From assembly GCF_000374445.1 (NCBI RefSeq), contig NZ_KB894416.1, positions 1-64,000 on the forward strand: 64,000 nt of DNA, in the 5' to 3' direction. A program made the translations under genes and the position numbers. This DNA is from Actinokineospora enzanensis DSM 44649 (GTDB lineage Bacteria > Actinomycetota > Actinomycetes > Mycobacteriales > Pseudonocardiaceae). The notes below the pieces were generated by a model, which saw nothing but the letters and a program-made list of their open reading frames with translations, made no database searches and was not told the origin of the DNA. Below are positions 17,852 to 27,862 of this stretch, in pieces. Position 1 is the first letter of the stretch; each line of letters starts with the position of its first letter.

Positions 17852-17900
17852 AGCGGCGCCGGAGGTCCCCCTGCACCCCCGGCGCCGCTTCCCCGTTTTT
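17852..17900 (+). terminator. Intrinsic terminator
   Basis: An 11-bp perfect stem, AGCGGCGCCGG (17852-17862) with its complement at 17879-17889, is followed by CCCCGTTTTT. The T-run orientation makes it the terminator of the plus-strand unit, converging on hemH. Confidence 0.85.
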
Positions 17901-17902
17901 CC

Positions 17903-18943
17903 TTACCGGACAGGCCGTTTCGGCGCCTCGCAGCACGCGACCGCGCACAGTGCCCCGTTGGCGGTGCAGCCCGCGGCCGGGAAGTCCGACAGCTTGGCCG
18001 GTTCCGCCTCGCCCAGGTGCTCGCGGACCAGGCTCACCACCAACTCGGCGAACCGCGGGTCGCCGTTCGGGGTGGCCGCGCGGGCGAACGCCATGCCCAG
18101 CTCGGCGGCCTTCTCGGCGGCCTCGGTGTCGAGGTCCCAGACGACCTCCAGGTGGTCGCTGACGAACCCGATCGGGCTCACCACCACCGCGCGCACGCCC
18201 CGCCCGTGCAGGGCCTCGACGTGGTCGACGATGTCCGGCGCCAGCCACGGCACCTGCGGCGGACCCGACCGCGACTGCCACACCACGTCGAACTCGGCCA
18301 CCCCCACCTCGGCGGCCACCAGCCGAGCCGCCTCGGCCACCTGCCGCGAGTAGCGCCTGCCACCCTCGCCCGGCGGGCCCGCGGACCGGTCGGCGGTCTC
18401 CGGCACCGAGTGCGCGGTGAACACCAGCCGGTAGTCCGCGGGCACCGTCGCGGCGGCCGCGCGGACCGCGTCCGCCACCGCGGCGACGAACAGCGGGTGG
18501 TCGAAGAACTGGCGCAGCTTCACCAGGTCGGGCGCGTCCGGGCCGACCGCGTCCCGCGCCCGCGCGATGTCCTCGTGGTACTGCCTGCACGCCGAGTAGC
18601 CGCCGTACGCGCTGGTGGGGAACACCAACGCGCGGCGGACCCCGGCGGCGGCCATCTCCGCCACGGTGTCCTCGACCATCGGGTGCCAGTTGCGGTTGCC
18701 GAAGTAGACCGGCAGGTCCAGGCCCTGGCGCGCCAGCTCGGCCTGGACCGCGGCGATCGCCTCGCGGTTGAGCCGGTTGATCGGCGAGACGCCGCCGAAG
18801 TGCTGGTAGTGCGCCTCGACCTCGTCCAGCCGCTCCGGCGGGATCCCCCGGCCGCGGGTGACGTTCTCCAGGAACGGCCGCACCTCGGCCGGGCCCTCCG
18901 GCCCGCCGAAGGACAGCCACAGCAGCGCGTCGACCACGGTCAC
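17903..18943 (-). CDS. hemH: Ferrochelatase (coproporphyrin-type)
   Basis: A 346-aa enzyme that inserts Fe2+ into (copro)porphyrin in haem synthesis. It begins [20 protein letters not shown], the typical ferrochelatase N-terminus, and has VFTAHSVPE with the catalytic His and [17 protein letters not shown] with the metal-binding region. The C-terminus is Cys-rich ([15 protein letters not shown]), consistent with the [2Fe-2S] cluster of actinobacterial enzymes. The GTG overlaps the inhA stop (GTGA). Actinobacteria use the coproporphyrin route, so cpfC is an equally valid name. Third gene of the fabG-inhA-hemH set, as in M. tuberculosis. Confidence 0.95.
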   Translation of the reverse strand: MTVVDALLWLSFGGPEGPAEVRPFLENVTRGRGIPPERLDEVEAHYQHFGGVSPINRLNREAIAAVQAELARQGLDLPVYFGNRNWHPMVEDTVAEMAAAGVRRALVFPTSAYGGYSACRQYHEDIARARDAVGPDAPDLVKLRQFFDHPLFVAAVADAVRAAAATVPADYRLVFTAHSVPETADRSAGPPGEGGRRYSRQVAEAARLVAAEVGVAEFDVVWQSRSGPPQVPWLAPDIVDHVEALHGRGVRAVVVSPIGFVSDHLEVVWDLDTEAAEKAAELGMAFARAATPNGDPRFAELVVSLVREHLGEAEPAKLSDFPAAGCTANGALCAVACCEAPKRPVR

Positions 18944-19707
18944 ATCCCCAGGGCGTGCACGCCCCCGTCGACCCACACCATCGAGCCGGTGGTGGACGGC
19001 AGCCAGTCCGACAGCAGCGCGCACACCGACTTGGCCACCGGGGTCGCGTCGTTGACGTCCCAGCCCAGCGGCGCGCGGCTGCCCCAGCCTGCCTCCAGGT
19101 CGGCGAACCCGGGGATGGACTTGGCGGCCATGGTCCGGATCGGGCCGGCGGCCACCAGGTTCACCCGGATGCCCTTGGGGCCCAGCTCGCGCGCCAGGTA
19201 GCGGTTGACCGACTCGAACGCGGCCTTCGCCACGCCCATCCAGTTGTAGGCGGGCCAGGCGACGCGCGCGTCGAAGTCCAGGCCGACGACCGAGCCGCCC
19301 GCGCCCATCAGCGGCAGCGCGGCGACGGCCAGCGACTTGAGCGAGTACGCGGAGACCTCGACCGCCACCGACACGTCCGACCACGGCGCGTCCAGGAACG
19401 GGGCGCCCAGGCAGCTCTGCGGCGCGAACCCGATGGAGTGCACGACGCCGTCGAGGCCGTCCACGTGCTCGCGCACCCGGTCGGCCAGCGAGTCGAGCTG
19501 CTCCTGGTTCTGCACGTCCAGCTCCACCACCGGGGCGGGCTGCGGCAGCCGCTTGGCGATCCGCTCGACCAGGCTGAGCCTGCCGAACCCGGTGAGCACC
19601 ACCTGCGCGCCCTGTTCCTGGGCCACCTTCGCGGTGTGGAAGGCCATGGACGCGTCGGTGATCACGCCGGTGATCAGCAGCCGCTTGCCATCGAGCAGTC
19701 CGGACAT
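18940..19707 (-). CDS. inhA: NADH-dependent enoyl-ACP reductase
   Basis: A 255-aa FAS-II enzyme that reduces trans-2-enoyl-ACP; it is the homologue of the isoniazid target. It begins [18 protein letters not shown], with the nucleotide-binding turn, VHSIGFAP (the Ser94 equivalent), LDFDAR (Phe149 equivalent) and catalytic YNWMGVAK (Tyr158/Lys165 equivalents). The internal ATG is chosen because it matches the M. tuberculosis start and has AAGGGA 6 nt upstream. An ATG 18 nt earlier is possible. It is separated from fabG by about 310 bp holding a long inverted repeat, unlike the tight fabG1-inhA spacing in mycobacteria, and overlaps hemH by 4 nt. Confidence 0.96.
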   Translation of the reverse strand: MSGLLDGKRLLITGVITDASMAFHTAKVAQEQGAQVVLTGFGRLSLVERIAKRLPQPAPVVELDVQNQEQLDSLADRVREHVDGLDGVVHSIGFAPQSCLGAPFLDAPWSDVSVAVEVSAYSLKSLAVAALPLMGAGGSVVGLDFDARVAWPAYNWMGVAKAAFESVNRYLARELGPKGIRVNLVAAGPIRTMAAKSIPGFADLEAGWGSRAPLGWDVNDATPVAKSVCALLSDWLPSTTGSMVWVDGGVHALGM

Positions 19708-19856
19708 CTCCGTCCCTTCGGTCATGGGTTGTGTCGCTGGTGAGTCTGGTGGCTCAAGCATCCCGTGACGTTCCCGGTGCCGTGGCGACGGTGTGGTTGC
19801 CAAGTCGGGAACGATGCCGGGCGGGGATGAGGGGGTGGGTGGCGGGAGGAAGAGAG

Positions 19857-20768
<912 letters not shown>

Positions 20769-20852
20769 CTATCTGCTGCCGTGGTCACCGGACCCGACCG
20801 GGTGTTCGTCACTTTCCGCGCCAGCGCGATCTCTCGGTGTCACCGCGAGCCG

Positions 20853-20858
20853 TACAAT
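20853..20858 (+). promoter_or_regulatory. -10 box (TACAAT) for a leaderless transcript
   Basis: TACAAT is a near-consensus actinobacterial -10 hexamer ending 6 nt before the ATG at 20865. No ribosome binding site fits between. It supports the short start of the DUF2461 gene over a longer upstream frame. Confidence 0.7.
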
Positions 20859-20864
20859 CCACCC

Positions 20865-21494
20865 ATGCCCCGACACTTCACCGGTTGGCCGGAGCAGGCG
20901 TACGAGGTTCTCCTCCGCCTGGATGGGGTGCCGTCACCGGATACCCGCGAGGCCGTGCGCGCCGACCGCGAACGGCTCGTGCGGGAACCGATGGTGGCGC
21001 TGCTGAACGAGCTCGCCGACGCGAACCCCCGGCTCGGGGATTGGTCGGTATGGCGCTATGGCAGGAACCTGTGGTGGTGGCAGCACCAGTGCGCGGTCGT
21101 GCGGTTGGCGCGGAACGTGGAGATGGGACTGCGGTTCGATCTGGACGGGCTGCACGTGAAAGGCGCCTGGCACTACCCGGATCCGGCGCAGGTCCGGTCG
21201 TTTCGGGCCGCGGTCGCGGACGAGGCGTCGGGCGGCGAACTGGTTCGGATCATCGAGGGGTTACCCGAGCGGTACGACGTGGGCGGGGATGTGATGAAGC
21301 GGGGGCCTCGGGAGTACCCGGAGAAGCATCCCCGGGTGGGGTTGTTGCGGTACCGGTCGTTGATCGCCGGGTGCGGGGTGGGGTCGGAGGAGTCGTTGCG
21401 CAGCGGGGAGGTGTTGAAGGAGGTCGTGGTGGTGGCCGAGGAGCTGGCGGACCTGTTGTCGTGGTTGGCCCGGTACGTGACCGAGCCTGTCTGA
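20865..21494 (+). CDS. DUF2461 family protein
   Basis: A 209-aa soluble protein beginning FTGWPEQAYEVLLRLDG, with ERLVREPMVALLNELA, WRYGRNLWWW and a late EYPEKHPRVGLLRY block. These are the conserved stretches of the DUF2461 (TIGR02453) family, whose function is unknown. The start is fixed by the -10 box 6 nt upstream. It is inserted in opposite orientation between the VWA gene and fabG, where mycobacteria carry Rv1482c. Confidence 0.85.
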   Translation: MPRHFTGWPEQAYEVLLRLDGVPSPDTREAVRADRERLVREPMVALLNELADANPRLGDWSVWRYGRNLWWWQHQCAVVRLARNVEMGLRFDLDGLHVKGAWHYPDPAQVRSFRAAVADEASGGELVRIIEGLPERYDVGGDVMKRGPREYPEKHPRVGLLRYRSLIAGCGVGSEESLRSGEVLKEVVVVAEELADLLSWLARYVTEPV

Positions 21495-21521
21495 GCCGGA
21501 CGGAGCCCGATGGCCCGTTTC

Positions 21522-22514
21522 CTACGGGAGCCGCTGGCTCACGAACAGCGAGGCGGCCGCCGCGATGACCGCCAGCAGCGTGCCCAGGATCAGCCACGGC
21601 CGGCTCGCGTCGGCTTCCTTGATCTCGTAGCCGATCTGCTCGCCCAGGGTGTCGTAGACCTTGCGGAGCTGGTCGGCGGTGGCGGCCTTGTAGAAGTCGC
21701 CGCTGGAGAGGGTGGCGATCTCCTCCATGGCGGAGTCGTCGACGGCCACGGACTGCGGCTGGCCCTCGATCTCCACGGTGCCGTCGGCGGTGCCGAAGGA
21801 GATCGTGGTGATGGGGATCTTCTTCTGGGCGGCGGCCTTGGCGGCGGTGAAGGAGCCCCTCGGGTCGTTCTCGTTCTCGGTGGGGACGGTTTGTTTGCCG
21901 TCGGACATGAGCACGATGCGGGCCGGGGGCGGGCCCTCCGGACCGCCGACCACCTGGGAGAAGCCCTCGATGGACTGCAGGGCGGCGAAGATGGCCTCAC
22001 CGGTCGCGGTGGACTGGGCGAGCTTCAGGTTATCGATGGCCTTGGCCACGCCGCCGCGGTCGGTGGTGGGGGCGACCAGGACGGTCGCCGTGCCCGCGAA
22101 GGTGATCAGGCCCAGGTTGACGCCGGGGGTGAGGCCCTCGGCGAACGACTTCGCGGCCACCTGGGCGGCCTTCAGCCGGGTGGGGGCCACGTCGGTGGCC
22201 TCCATCGACAGCGACACGTCGATGACCAGGATGACCGTGGCGCGGTTCCGGGGGACGCGCTGTTCGGCGGTCGGGCCTGCCATGGCGGTGGTCAGCAACA
22301 GCAGCGAGATCACCAGGGCGATGGCGGGGATGTGCCGGAAACGGTTCGGTTTGGCCGAGGAGACGCGTTCCAGCAGTTGCAGATTGGTGAACCGCATCGT
22401 GCGCTTCTTGCGTGCGCGCTGGACGAACACGTAGCCGACGGCCAGGCCGACGATCCCGATGACGAGCAGGAACCACCACGGGGCGGCGAAGTTGCGGAAG
22501 CTCAGACCGTTCAT
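21522..22514 (-). CDS. Membrane-anchored VWA protein (BatA/Rv1481-like)
   Basis: A 330-aa protein with two N-terminal TM segments (about 11-31 and 63-82), a periplasmic-side VWA domain with MIDAS motif DVSLSM and the conserved VLMSDGKQT, and a last TM helix near the C-terminus. It is the third member of the moxR-DUF58-VWA operon and overlaps the DUF58 gene by ATGA. By family analogy it is the effector or docking subunit of a MoxR chaperone system at the membrane. Confidence 0.92.
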   Translation of the reverse strand: MNGLSFRNFAAPWWFLLVIGIVGLAVGYVFVQRARKKRTMRFTNLQLLERVSSAKPNRFRHIPAIALVISLLLLTTAMAGPTAEQRVPRNRATVILVIDVSLSMEATDVAPTRLKAAQVAAKSFAEGLTPGVNLGLITFAGTATVLVAPTTDRGGVAKAIDNLKLAQSTATGEAIFAALQSIEGFSQVVGGPEGPPPARIVLMSDGKQTVPTENENDPRGSFTAAKAAAQKKIPITTISFGTADGTVEIEGQPQSVAVDDSAMEEIATLSSGDFYKAATADQLRKVYDTLGEQIGYEIKEADASRPWLILGTLLAVIAAAASLFVSQRLP

Positions 22515-23461
22515 GCCGCACCCCCCGACCAGCGACGCTTGCGGGACACCACGAAGCGGACCGTGTCCGCGATCCAGTCCGAGTCCGTGCGCAGCACCAG
22601 GTGCCCGCTGCCCGCACGGCGGATGCCCGCCGCCACCGCGTCCCGGTGTTCGGCCGCGGCGGCCGCGAACTCCTTGCGCAGCAACGGGGATGCCGTGACC
22701 TCGCGCTGACGTCCGGTCTCCGGGTCGGCCAGGACGACCGTCCCGACGTCCGGCAGGTCGACGTCACGCGGGTCGACGACCTCGACGCACACCAGCTCGT
22801 GCCGCAGGGACAACGCGCGCAGCGGGCGTTGCCATTCCGTCTCGCCCAGGAAGTCCGAGACGACGACGGCCAGGCCGCGACGGCGTGGGGGCCTGCGCAG
22901 TTGTTCGATCGCGTCCGAGAGGTCGCCGCGGACGCCCTCCGGGGCACGCGGGGTCTCGGCGACGCGACGGACCAGGCCGCGGGCGTGCGCGAGGCCGCCG
23001 CGGGCCGGGACGCGGATGGTGGTGTCGCCGGTGGAGATCAGGGCGCCGATGCGGTTGCCGCCGCCCCTGGTCAGGTGGGCGATGGCGGCGACGGCGGCCA
23101 CCGCAAGGTCGCGCTTCTCGCAGCCCGCGGTGCCGAAGTCGAGGCTGGCGGACAGGTCGACCACGACCCAGGTCTCCAGCTCGCGGTCGGCGACGGTCTC
23201 CCGGATGTGCGGGACCGTGGTGCGCGCGGTGACCGCCCAGTCCATCCGGCGCACGTCGTCACCGGGCTGGTACGGGCGGGCCTCGCCGGGTTCGGAGCCG
23301 GGACCGGGCACCAGGCCCAGGTGGTTGCCCTGGAGCAGGCCGTCCAACCGGCGCCGGACGTCGATCTCCAGCAGGCGCAGGCCCGCCTCCATGCGGTCGC
23401 CGCGCAGCACCGGCGGAACCCAGTTCGGGCGCTCCCCCTCGGTGTTCCTCTGCCTGCTCAC
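22511..23461 (-). CDS. DUF58 domain protein (Rv1480-like)
   Basis: A 316-aa protein with the DUF58 core GEARPYQPGDDVRRMDWAVTARTTVPHIRE split over about residues 58-90, followed by a degenerate VWA-like fold (VVVDLSASLDFG, VVVSDFLGE). It links the MoxR ATPase and the membrane VWA protein. The GTG start overlaps the moxR stop (GTGA), and its own stop overlaps the next start, so the three genes form a fully coupled operon. Confidence 0.92.
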   Translation of the reverse strand: MSRQRNTEGERPNWVPPVLRGDRMEAGLRLLEIDVRRRLDGLLQGNHLGLVPGPGSEPGEARPYQPGDDVRRMDWAVTARTTVPHIRETVADRELETWVVVDLSASLDFGTAGCEKRDLAVAAVAAIAHLTRGGGNRIGALISTGDTTIRVPARGGLAHARGLVRRVAETPRAPEGVRGDLSDAIEQLRRPPRRRGLAVVVSDFLGETEWQRPLRALSLRHELVCVEVVDPRDVDLPDVGTVVLADPETGRQREVTASPLLRKEFAAAAAEHRDAVAAGIRRAGSGHLVLRTDSDWIADTVRFVVSRKRRWSGGAA

Positions 23462-24522
23462 GGCCTGCCGTTCACCCCGGCGGGCGGCTGGTGCCCGAGC
23501 GCCTGCGGGCGCGCGGAGACCTGCGGCAGCGGCACGGTCTGCAGCACGCGCGAGATCATGTGCTCGATCGGCACCCCGTCGGCCAGCGCGTCGTAGGAGA
23601 GCACGAGCCGGTGGCGCAGCACGTCGGGCACCACGTCCACGACGTCCTGCGGCAGCACGTAGTCGCGCCCGCGCACCAGGGCCAGCGCCCGGGACGCCGC
23701 GACGATGCCGAGGCTCGCCCGCGGTGACGCGCCGTAGGCGATCCACCCGGCGACGTCGGCCAGCCCGTGCTCGGCCGGGGTACGCGTGGCGAGCACGAGT
23801 CGCACGGTGTAGTCGACCAGCGCGTGGTGCACGAACACGTTGGCGGCGACCCCCTGCAACCGGACGAGCTCCTCCGGCGTGAGCACCTGGCTGGGCTCCG
23901 GCGGGGTCACCCCCATCCGGTAGACGATCTCCCGCTCCTCCTCGACCGTCGGATACTCGACGATGATCTTGAACAGGAACCGGTCCCGCTGCGCCTCGGG
24001 CAGCGGGTAGACACCCTCGTTCTCGATCGGGTTCTGGGTGGCCAGCACGAGGAACGGGGTCGGCATCGGGAACGTCCGGCCGCCGATGGACACGTGCCGC
24101 TCGGCCATGACCTCCAGCATCGCGGACTGCACCTTGGCGGGCGCCCGGTTGATCTCGTCGGCGAGCACGAAGTTCGCCACCACCGGCCCGAGCTCGACAT
24201 CGAACCGCTCGCTGCCCTGCCGGTAGATCCGGGTGCCCAGGATGTCGGCGGGCACCAGGTCCGGCGTGAACTGCACGCGCGAGAACGAGCCACCGACCAC
24301 CCGCGCGAACGTCTCCACCGCGAGCGTCTTCGCCACACCGGGCACGCCCTCCAGCAGCAGGTGCCCCTTGGCCAGCAGACCGACCAGCATCCGCTCGACC
24401 AGGCGATCCTGCCCCACGATCACCCGCTTGACCTCGAACACGGTCCGTTCGAGCAGCTGCGCGTCCCGCGCGGGGGTGGTGGGCGTCTCGCTCGCGAGCT
24501 CGGCCTGCCCAGGCTCGGTCAC
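23458..24522 (-). CDS. moxR1: MoxR family AAA+ ATPase
   Basis: A 354-aa AAA+ ATPase with Walker A GVPGVAKT, Walker B FVLADEINRAP, sensor LATQNPIENEG and arginine finger EAQRDRF. It has the C-terminal helical lid of MoxR proteins, which act as chaperone-like maturation factors. The start is placed at the GTG of VTEPGQAE because AGGAGG (24529-24534) sits exactly 6 nt upstream. The two earlier in-frame ATGs overlap or touch this RBS. First gene of moxR-DUF58-VWA. Confidence 0.93.
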   Translation of the reverse strand: MTEPGQAELASETPTTPARDAQLLERTVFEVKRVIVGQDRLVERMLVGLLAKGHLLLEGVPGVAKTLAVETFARVVGGSFSRVQFTPDLVPADILGTRIYRQGSERFDVELGPVVANFVLADEINRAPAKVQSAMLEVMAERHVSIGGRTFPMPTPFLVLATQNPIENEGVYPLPEAQRDRFLFKIIVEYPTVEEEREIVYRMGVTPPEPSQVLTPEELVRLQGVAANVFVHHALVDYTVRLVLATRTPAEHGLADVAGWIAYGASPRASLGIVAASRALALVRGRDYVLPQDVVDVVPDVLRHRLVLSYDALADGVPIEHMISRVLQTVPLPQVSARPQALGHQPPAGVNGRP

Positions 24523-24528
24523 CGGCAT

Positions 24529-24534
24529 CCTCCT
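24529..24534 (-). promoter_or_regulatory. Ribosome binding site AGGAGG deciding the moxR start
   Basis: A perfect Shine-Dalgarno sequence 6 nt before the GTG at 24522. An ATG codon lies immediately before it and another immediately after, which could mislead start prediction. Confidence 0.75.
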
Positions 24535-24590
24535 CATGGCCTACGTCTGCCCCCACACCCAACCCCACGGACGGTGAGGGCACTGTGAGT

Positions 24591-25136
24591 TCAATCTGGG
24601 AACGCCTCAAGATCACTGGGAACGTCGATGTCGTGGGCGGAACCGTCGACATCTTGCACCTGGACGGGTGACAGCCCGGACAGGACTCGGTGGAGGGACA
24701 TGCCTTCGGGGCGCTCCGGCATGTGTTCGCTGAGGACTGTGGTGCGCCAGGCGCTGAGAAGCCATTGGGGGCGCGCTTCTTGATCGATGAGGACTGCTCC
24801 GGTTTCCTTCACCGCGTCGACCAGTCGCTCCACGGTTCCCCGGGTGACCTGGGGGAGGTCTGCGGCCAGGACGGCGACCGTGGGGGTGGTGATGGTGGCA
24901 AGGCCTGCCGCCAGCGCTGCGAGCGGACCGGAGCCCTGGGGGTGCTCCCTGATCCAGCGGACGTGGGTGGTGGTGCGTCGTCTGGGGCCTACGACGGTGA
25001 TCTCGGTGGCCCCGGTTGCCGCTTGGAGGGCGCGGTCGAGCATGGGGGTGCCGTTGACGATCAGGGCGGGTTTGTCGATACCGCCTAGGCGGGTGGCTTT
25101 GCCGCCTGCCAGGACGATCGCGGACCAGGGGGGCAT
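24591..25136 (-). CDS. Molybdenum cofactor guanylyltransferase-like NTP transferase (MobA-like)
   Basis: A 181-aa nucleotidyltransferase of the MobA/IspD class. It has LAGGKATRLGGIDKP near the N-terminus (P-loop-like nucleotide motif with the GGxDKP lysine), HPQGSGPLAALAAGL and AADLPQVT with the metal-binding Asp. It would attach GMP to molybdopterin; however, no other molybdenum gene is in the window, so a related sugar-nucleotide or F420 role cannot be ruled out. It reads toward moxR with about 65 bp between. Confidence 0.85.
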   Translation of the reverse strand: MPPWSAIVLAGGKATRLGGIDKPALIVNGTPMLDRALQAATGATEITVVGPRRRTTTHVRWIREHPQGSGPLAALAAGLATITTPTVAVLAADLPQVTRGTVERLVDAVKETGAVLIDQEARPQWLLSAWRTTVLSEHMPERPEGMSLHRVLSGLSPVQVQDVDGSAHDIDVPSDLEAFPD

Positions 25137-25201
25137 GGTGGGGATTCTGCCGCTTCACCTTTGACGCGGCCCTGGTCCGGACCGATTCCTGGGTCGTATG
25201 G

Positions 25202-26404
25202 TCAGCGGGCGGTTACCCGCGCCTCCCAGTCGATGGTGTGGCCGTGTGTCTCTCGGAACATCCGCTCCGGGGTGAGGATGGTTCGGACCAGCAATGGCGC
25301 GACCAGTGCGGAAAGAGTCCGGGCGACCGGCCCCGCCGCCTTGGAGTTGTTGACCCGTCGAGCAGCGGCGGCGATCTTCTCCACCCGGCCGCGACGCAAC
25401 GACTCGTAGGCGGCGAACGCCGACGGAAGGTCCGGTAGGTCGCGCAGGCATCGAGCCAATTGCACCGCGCTCTCCGCCGTGATTGATACACCTTGCCCCG
25501 AGCTGGGTGACGGCGCGTGCACCGAGTCCCCGACCAGGACCATCCGGTCCCGGTACCACCGGTCGGGCGTCGGAAGGATCTCCATCGACCCGGCCAACTC
25601 CAGCTCCTGCGTCCCGGCCACCACCACCCGCGCCGGGTAGTCGTCCGCGTGGGCCTCGCGCAGTCGGCGAAGCCACTCCGTGGTCGGTGTGGCCTGCATT
25701 TCCGCCATGGACATGTTCGTCGGGTCGGGCAGGTTGCTGAACCACATCATGCCGCCGTCAGGCGTGGCCCAGTACCCGAAGAACGCCCGTTTCCCCTGGG
25801 CGAAATGCATGGCATCCGGGTCCTCCAGCCCCGGGACGGACGGCCCGTACCCACCGATCCCCAGCAGCCCCACCGGCTCGGGTCCGCGCGCCGAAGGATC
25901 GATCAGCCCCCGCACCGTCGACCGGATCCCGTCGGCGCCGATCAGCACGTCGGCCGTGGCCTTGCTCCCGTCCGCGAACACCGCCGTGATGCTGTCCGCC
26001 GATTCCGCCACGGACACCAACCGTTTCCCGTACTCGACTTTCACGCCCTTCGCGAGCGCGTTGTCGTTGAGCACCCGGTAGAGGTCCGACCGCCACAGGG
26101 TCCGGGCGGCGGGCAGGCCGGGCAGGCCGGAGAACGCCATGACCTTCTTGCCCTGGCTGTTCTCCATCACCATGGTCCGAGTGGTCTGCCCCAGTTGTCC
26201 CACTTGCTCGCCGACCCCCACGGCGGCCAATGCGTTCAATCCGTTCGGTGCGATCTGGATGACGCCCCCGACGCCGTCCGCCGGGCTGTCGTAGGCCTCG
26301 TACATGGTGACGTCCACTCCGGCCTGGCGCAGTGCCGCGCCGACGACCGGGCCCGCGATACCGCCGCCGATGACCAGTGCCGTGCCTATTGCTCCCCTGC
26401 CCAT
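25202..26404 (-). CDS. FAD-dependent monooxygenase
   Basis: A 400-aa class A flavoprotein monooxygenase. It has VIGGGIAGPVVGAAL (Rossmann GxGxxG-type), a DVLIGADGIRSTVR motif (DG) and RMVLVGDSVHAPSPSSGQG (GD motif). These three define the PHBH/UbiH-like fold. The ATG is preceded by GAGGGG 8 nt upstream. It starts inside the end of the PadR gene (19-nt overlap), so the two form an operon and the enzyme is likely controlled by PadR. Substrate unknown. Confidence 0.92.
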   Translation of the reverse strand: MGRGAIGTALVIGGGIAGPVVGAALRQAGVDVTMYEAYDSPADGVGGVIQIAPNGLNALAAVGVGEQVGQLGQTTRTMVMENSQGKKVMAFSGLPGLPAARTLWRSDLYRVLNDNALAKGVKVEYGKRLVSVAESADSITAVFADGSKATADVLIGADGIRSTVRGLIDPSARGPEPVGLLGIGGYGPSVPGLEDPDAMHFAQGKRAFFGYWATPDGGMMWFSNLPDPTNMSMAEMQATPTTEWLRRLREAHADDYPARVVVAGTQELELAGSMEILPTPDRWYRDRMVLVGDSVHAPSPSSGQGVSITAESAVQLARCLRDLPDLPSAFAAYESLRRGRVEKIAAAARRVNNSKAAGPVARTLSALVAPLLVRTILTPERMFRETHGHTIDWEARVTAR

Positions 26405-27006
26405 GACTTTGTCCCCTCTTCGAAGAACTCCCGCCAGGCCCGGATGTATTCCGGGTCCCGAAGGCCGTCGATGAGGTCGGTGACGAGCCGCTGCTCCGCC
26501 TGCAGGAGGGCGAGCCGGTAGTCCTCCTCGATCAGGAAGACCCACATGACACCGCTCTCCCGCGCCGTGGCGATGTTCGACCGGATCTCCGCCGCCGTCG
26601 CGTCGAGTGCCAGGAGGCGTTCTCGGAGCAATCGGATCGCTTCGTCCGGTTCGAGCACACCCAGCAGGGACAGCGCGACACCGAAGCGGGGGTACTCGTG
26701 TTCCGGTTGGGACACCAGTTCCCGCATCCAGTCGTACATCTCCGCGCGGCCGCTGTCGGTGAGCGCGTAGACGGTGCGCTCGGGCCGGGCGGTGTCGCGC
26801 ACGGTCTCCTGTTCGGTGATGAAACCCGCCTTCCGCAGCTGCTCCACGACCATGTAGAGCGAGCCCCGGTTGTATTTGATGTCGCGGTCCTTGCCGGTCT
26901 CCTTGAGCCGCTTCCCCATCTCGTACGGGTGCAGCGGTTCGACCACCAGGCCGCACAGCACCGCCAACGCCAGCGGGTTCGCCACCGCGCGCCGCTTCGC
27001 CACCAC
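26386..27006 (-). CDS. PadR family transcriptional regulator
   Basis: A 206-aa regulator with an N-terminal PadR winged helix (residues about 10-85: HPYEMGKRLKETG, RGSLYMVVEQLRKAG, RTVYALTDSGRAE). A C-terminal helical dimerisation region follows (EEDYRLALLQAEQRLV). PadR proteins usually repress a neighbouring gene and respond to a small aromatic or drug ligand; here the target is probably the co-transcribed monooxygenase. A consensus-like promoter with three direct repeats sits upstream. GAGGGA touches the first of two tandem GTG codons, so the exact start may be 3 nt later. Confidence 0.93.
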   Translation of the reverse strand: MVAKRRAVANPLALAVLCGLVVEPLHPYEMGKRLKETGKDRDIKYNRGSLYMVVEQLRKAGFITEQETVRDTARPERTVYALTDSGRAEMYDWMRELVSQPEHEYPRFGVALSLLGVLEPDEAIRLLRERLLALDATAAEIRSNIATARESGVMWVFLIEEDYRLALLQAEQRLVTDLIDGLRDPEYIRAWREFFEEGTKSWAGEQ

Positions 27007-27027
27007 TCCCTCATTTCCAGCCTGGAC

Positions 27028-27062
27028 TCAACTATCCAGGCTCAACTAGTCAGTGTCAACTA
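27028..27062 (-). promoter_or_regulatory. padR promoter with three TCAACTA direct repeats at 14-bp spacing
   Basis: Read on the minus strand, TTGACA (27054-27059) and GATAGT (27031-27036) are separated by 17 bp, an ideal sigma-70-type promoter. Overlapping it, TCAACTA (plus strand) occurs at 27028, 27042 and 27056, exactly 14 bp apart. The repeats cover both promoter hexamers, which is what an autorepression operator would look like. Confidence 0.75.
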
Positions 27063-27129
27063 TTTAGTCTCGGACCATGGTCCGCCCAGCGTGGCACGGC
27101 CCCGGTCGGGGTCCCACTTTTGGTTGACT

Positions 27130-27822
27130 GTGCGGGTGACCCAGATCGACACTCCCCTCCCCGAGTTGATCGAACGCTGGCAGCGCGGCTGGGCCGCCTC
27201 GCGCGGGTTCGACCCCGCCACACCGGTGCCGGGCGGGCTGCTGGTCGACATCAGGCTGCCGCACCGGCAGACCGAGCTGATCTCGCTGACCCCCGACGAC
27301 CTCGACTCGGTGCGCGCCCTGGCCGAGCAGGCGGCCGCCGCCGACGTGCCGGTGTGGCTGACCGTGATGACGCACCTCCCCGTCGAGGTCGACCGGATCA
27401 TGCGCGCGGCCGGGCTGAGCACGCTGCCCGACGAGTCCCTGATGGGCACCGACCTGTCGACCCACCCGCACCCCGGCCTCCCGGACGGGTACACGCTGGA
27501 CGTGACCGTCGAGCGGGACGTCGTCACGGCCGTGGTGCTGCACTCCTCCGGCGCCTCCGCCGCGCGCGGGTACCTGGCCGTGGTGGGTACCGACGGGATC
27601 GCGGACATGATCAGCACCGAGCCCGCGCACCAGCGCCGGGGGCTGGGTCGGGCGGTCATGGGAGCGCTCGCCGAGGCCGGTCGGGGGCTCGGCGCCACCA
27701 CGGGTCTGCTGCTGGCCAGCCCGCAGGGCCGGGAGCTGTACGCGTCGCTGGGCTGGCGGCTGTGCTCCCGCGCCGTGGTCGGCAAGCCGGTGGCCGGTTC
27801 GTACAGCGCACCCGCCGGGTGA
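27130..27822 (+). CDS. GNAT family N-acetyltransferase
   Basis: A 230-aa protein. The N-terminal half (to about 110) is a divergent GNAT-like region. The C-terminal half carries the acetyl-CoA loop QRRGLGRAVMGALAEAGRG and a typical late motif, GRELYASLGWRLCSRAVV. It is transcribed divergently from padR. Two GTG codons 6 nt apart could both start it. The substrate is unknown. Confidence 0.85.
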   Translation: MRVTQIDTPLPELIERWQRGWAASRGFDPATPVPGGLLVDIRLPHRQTELISLTPDDLDSVRALAEQAAAADVPVWLTVMTHLPVEVDRIMRAAGLSTLPDESLMGTDLSTHPHPGLPDGYTLDVTVERDVVTAVVLHSSGASAARGYLAVVGTDGIADMISTEPAHQRRGLGRAVMGALAEAGRGLGATTGLLLASPQGRELYASLGWRLCSRAVVGKPVAGSYSAPAG

Positions 27823-27862
27823 AACGGTTTCCGCGGATGCCGTCGGCGGCTAGGTTGGCGGC

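Noticed and set aside
25202-26404. Rifampicin monooxygenase (Rox)
   Set aside because: The protein is a class A flavin monooxygenase but shorter than Rox and lacks any specific signature I could recognise; the PadR context is not informative.
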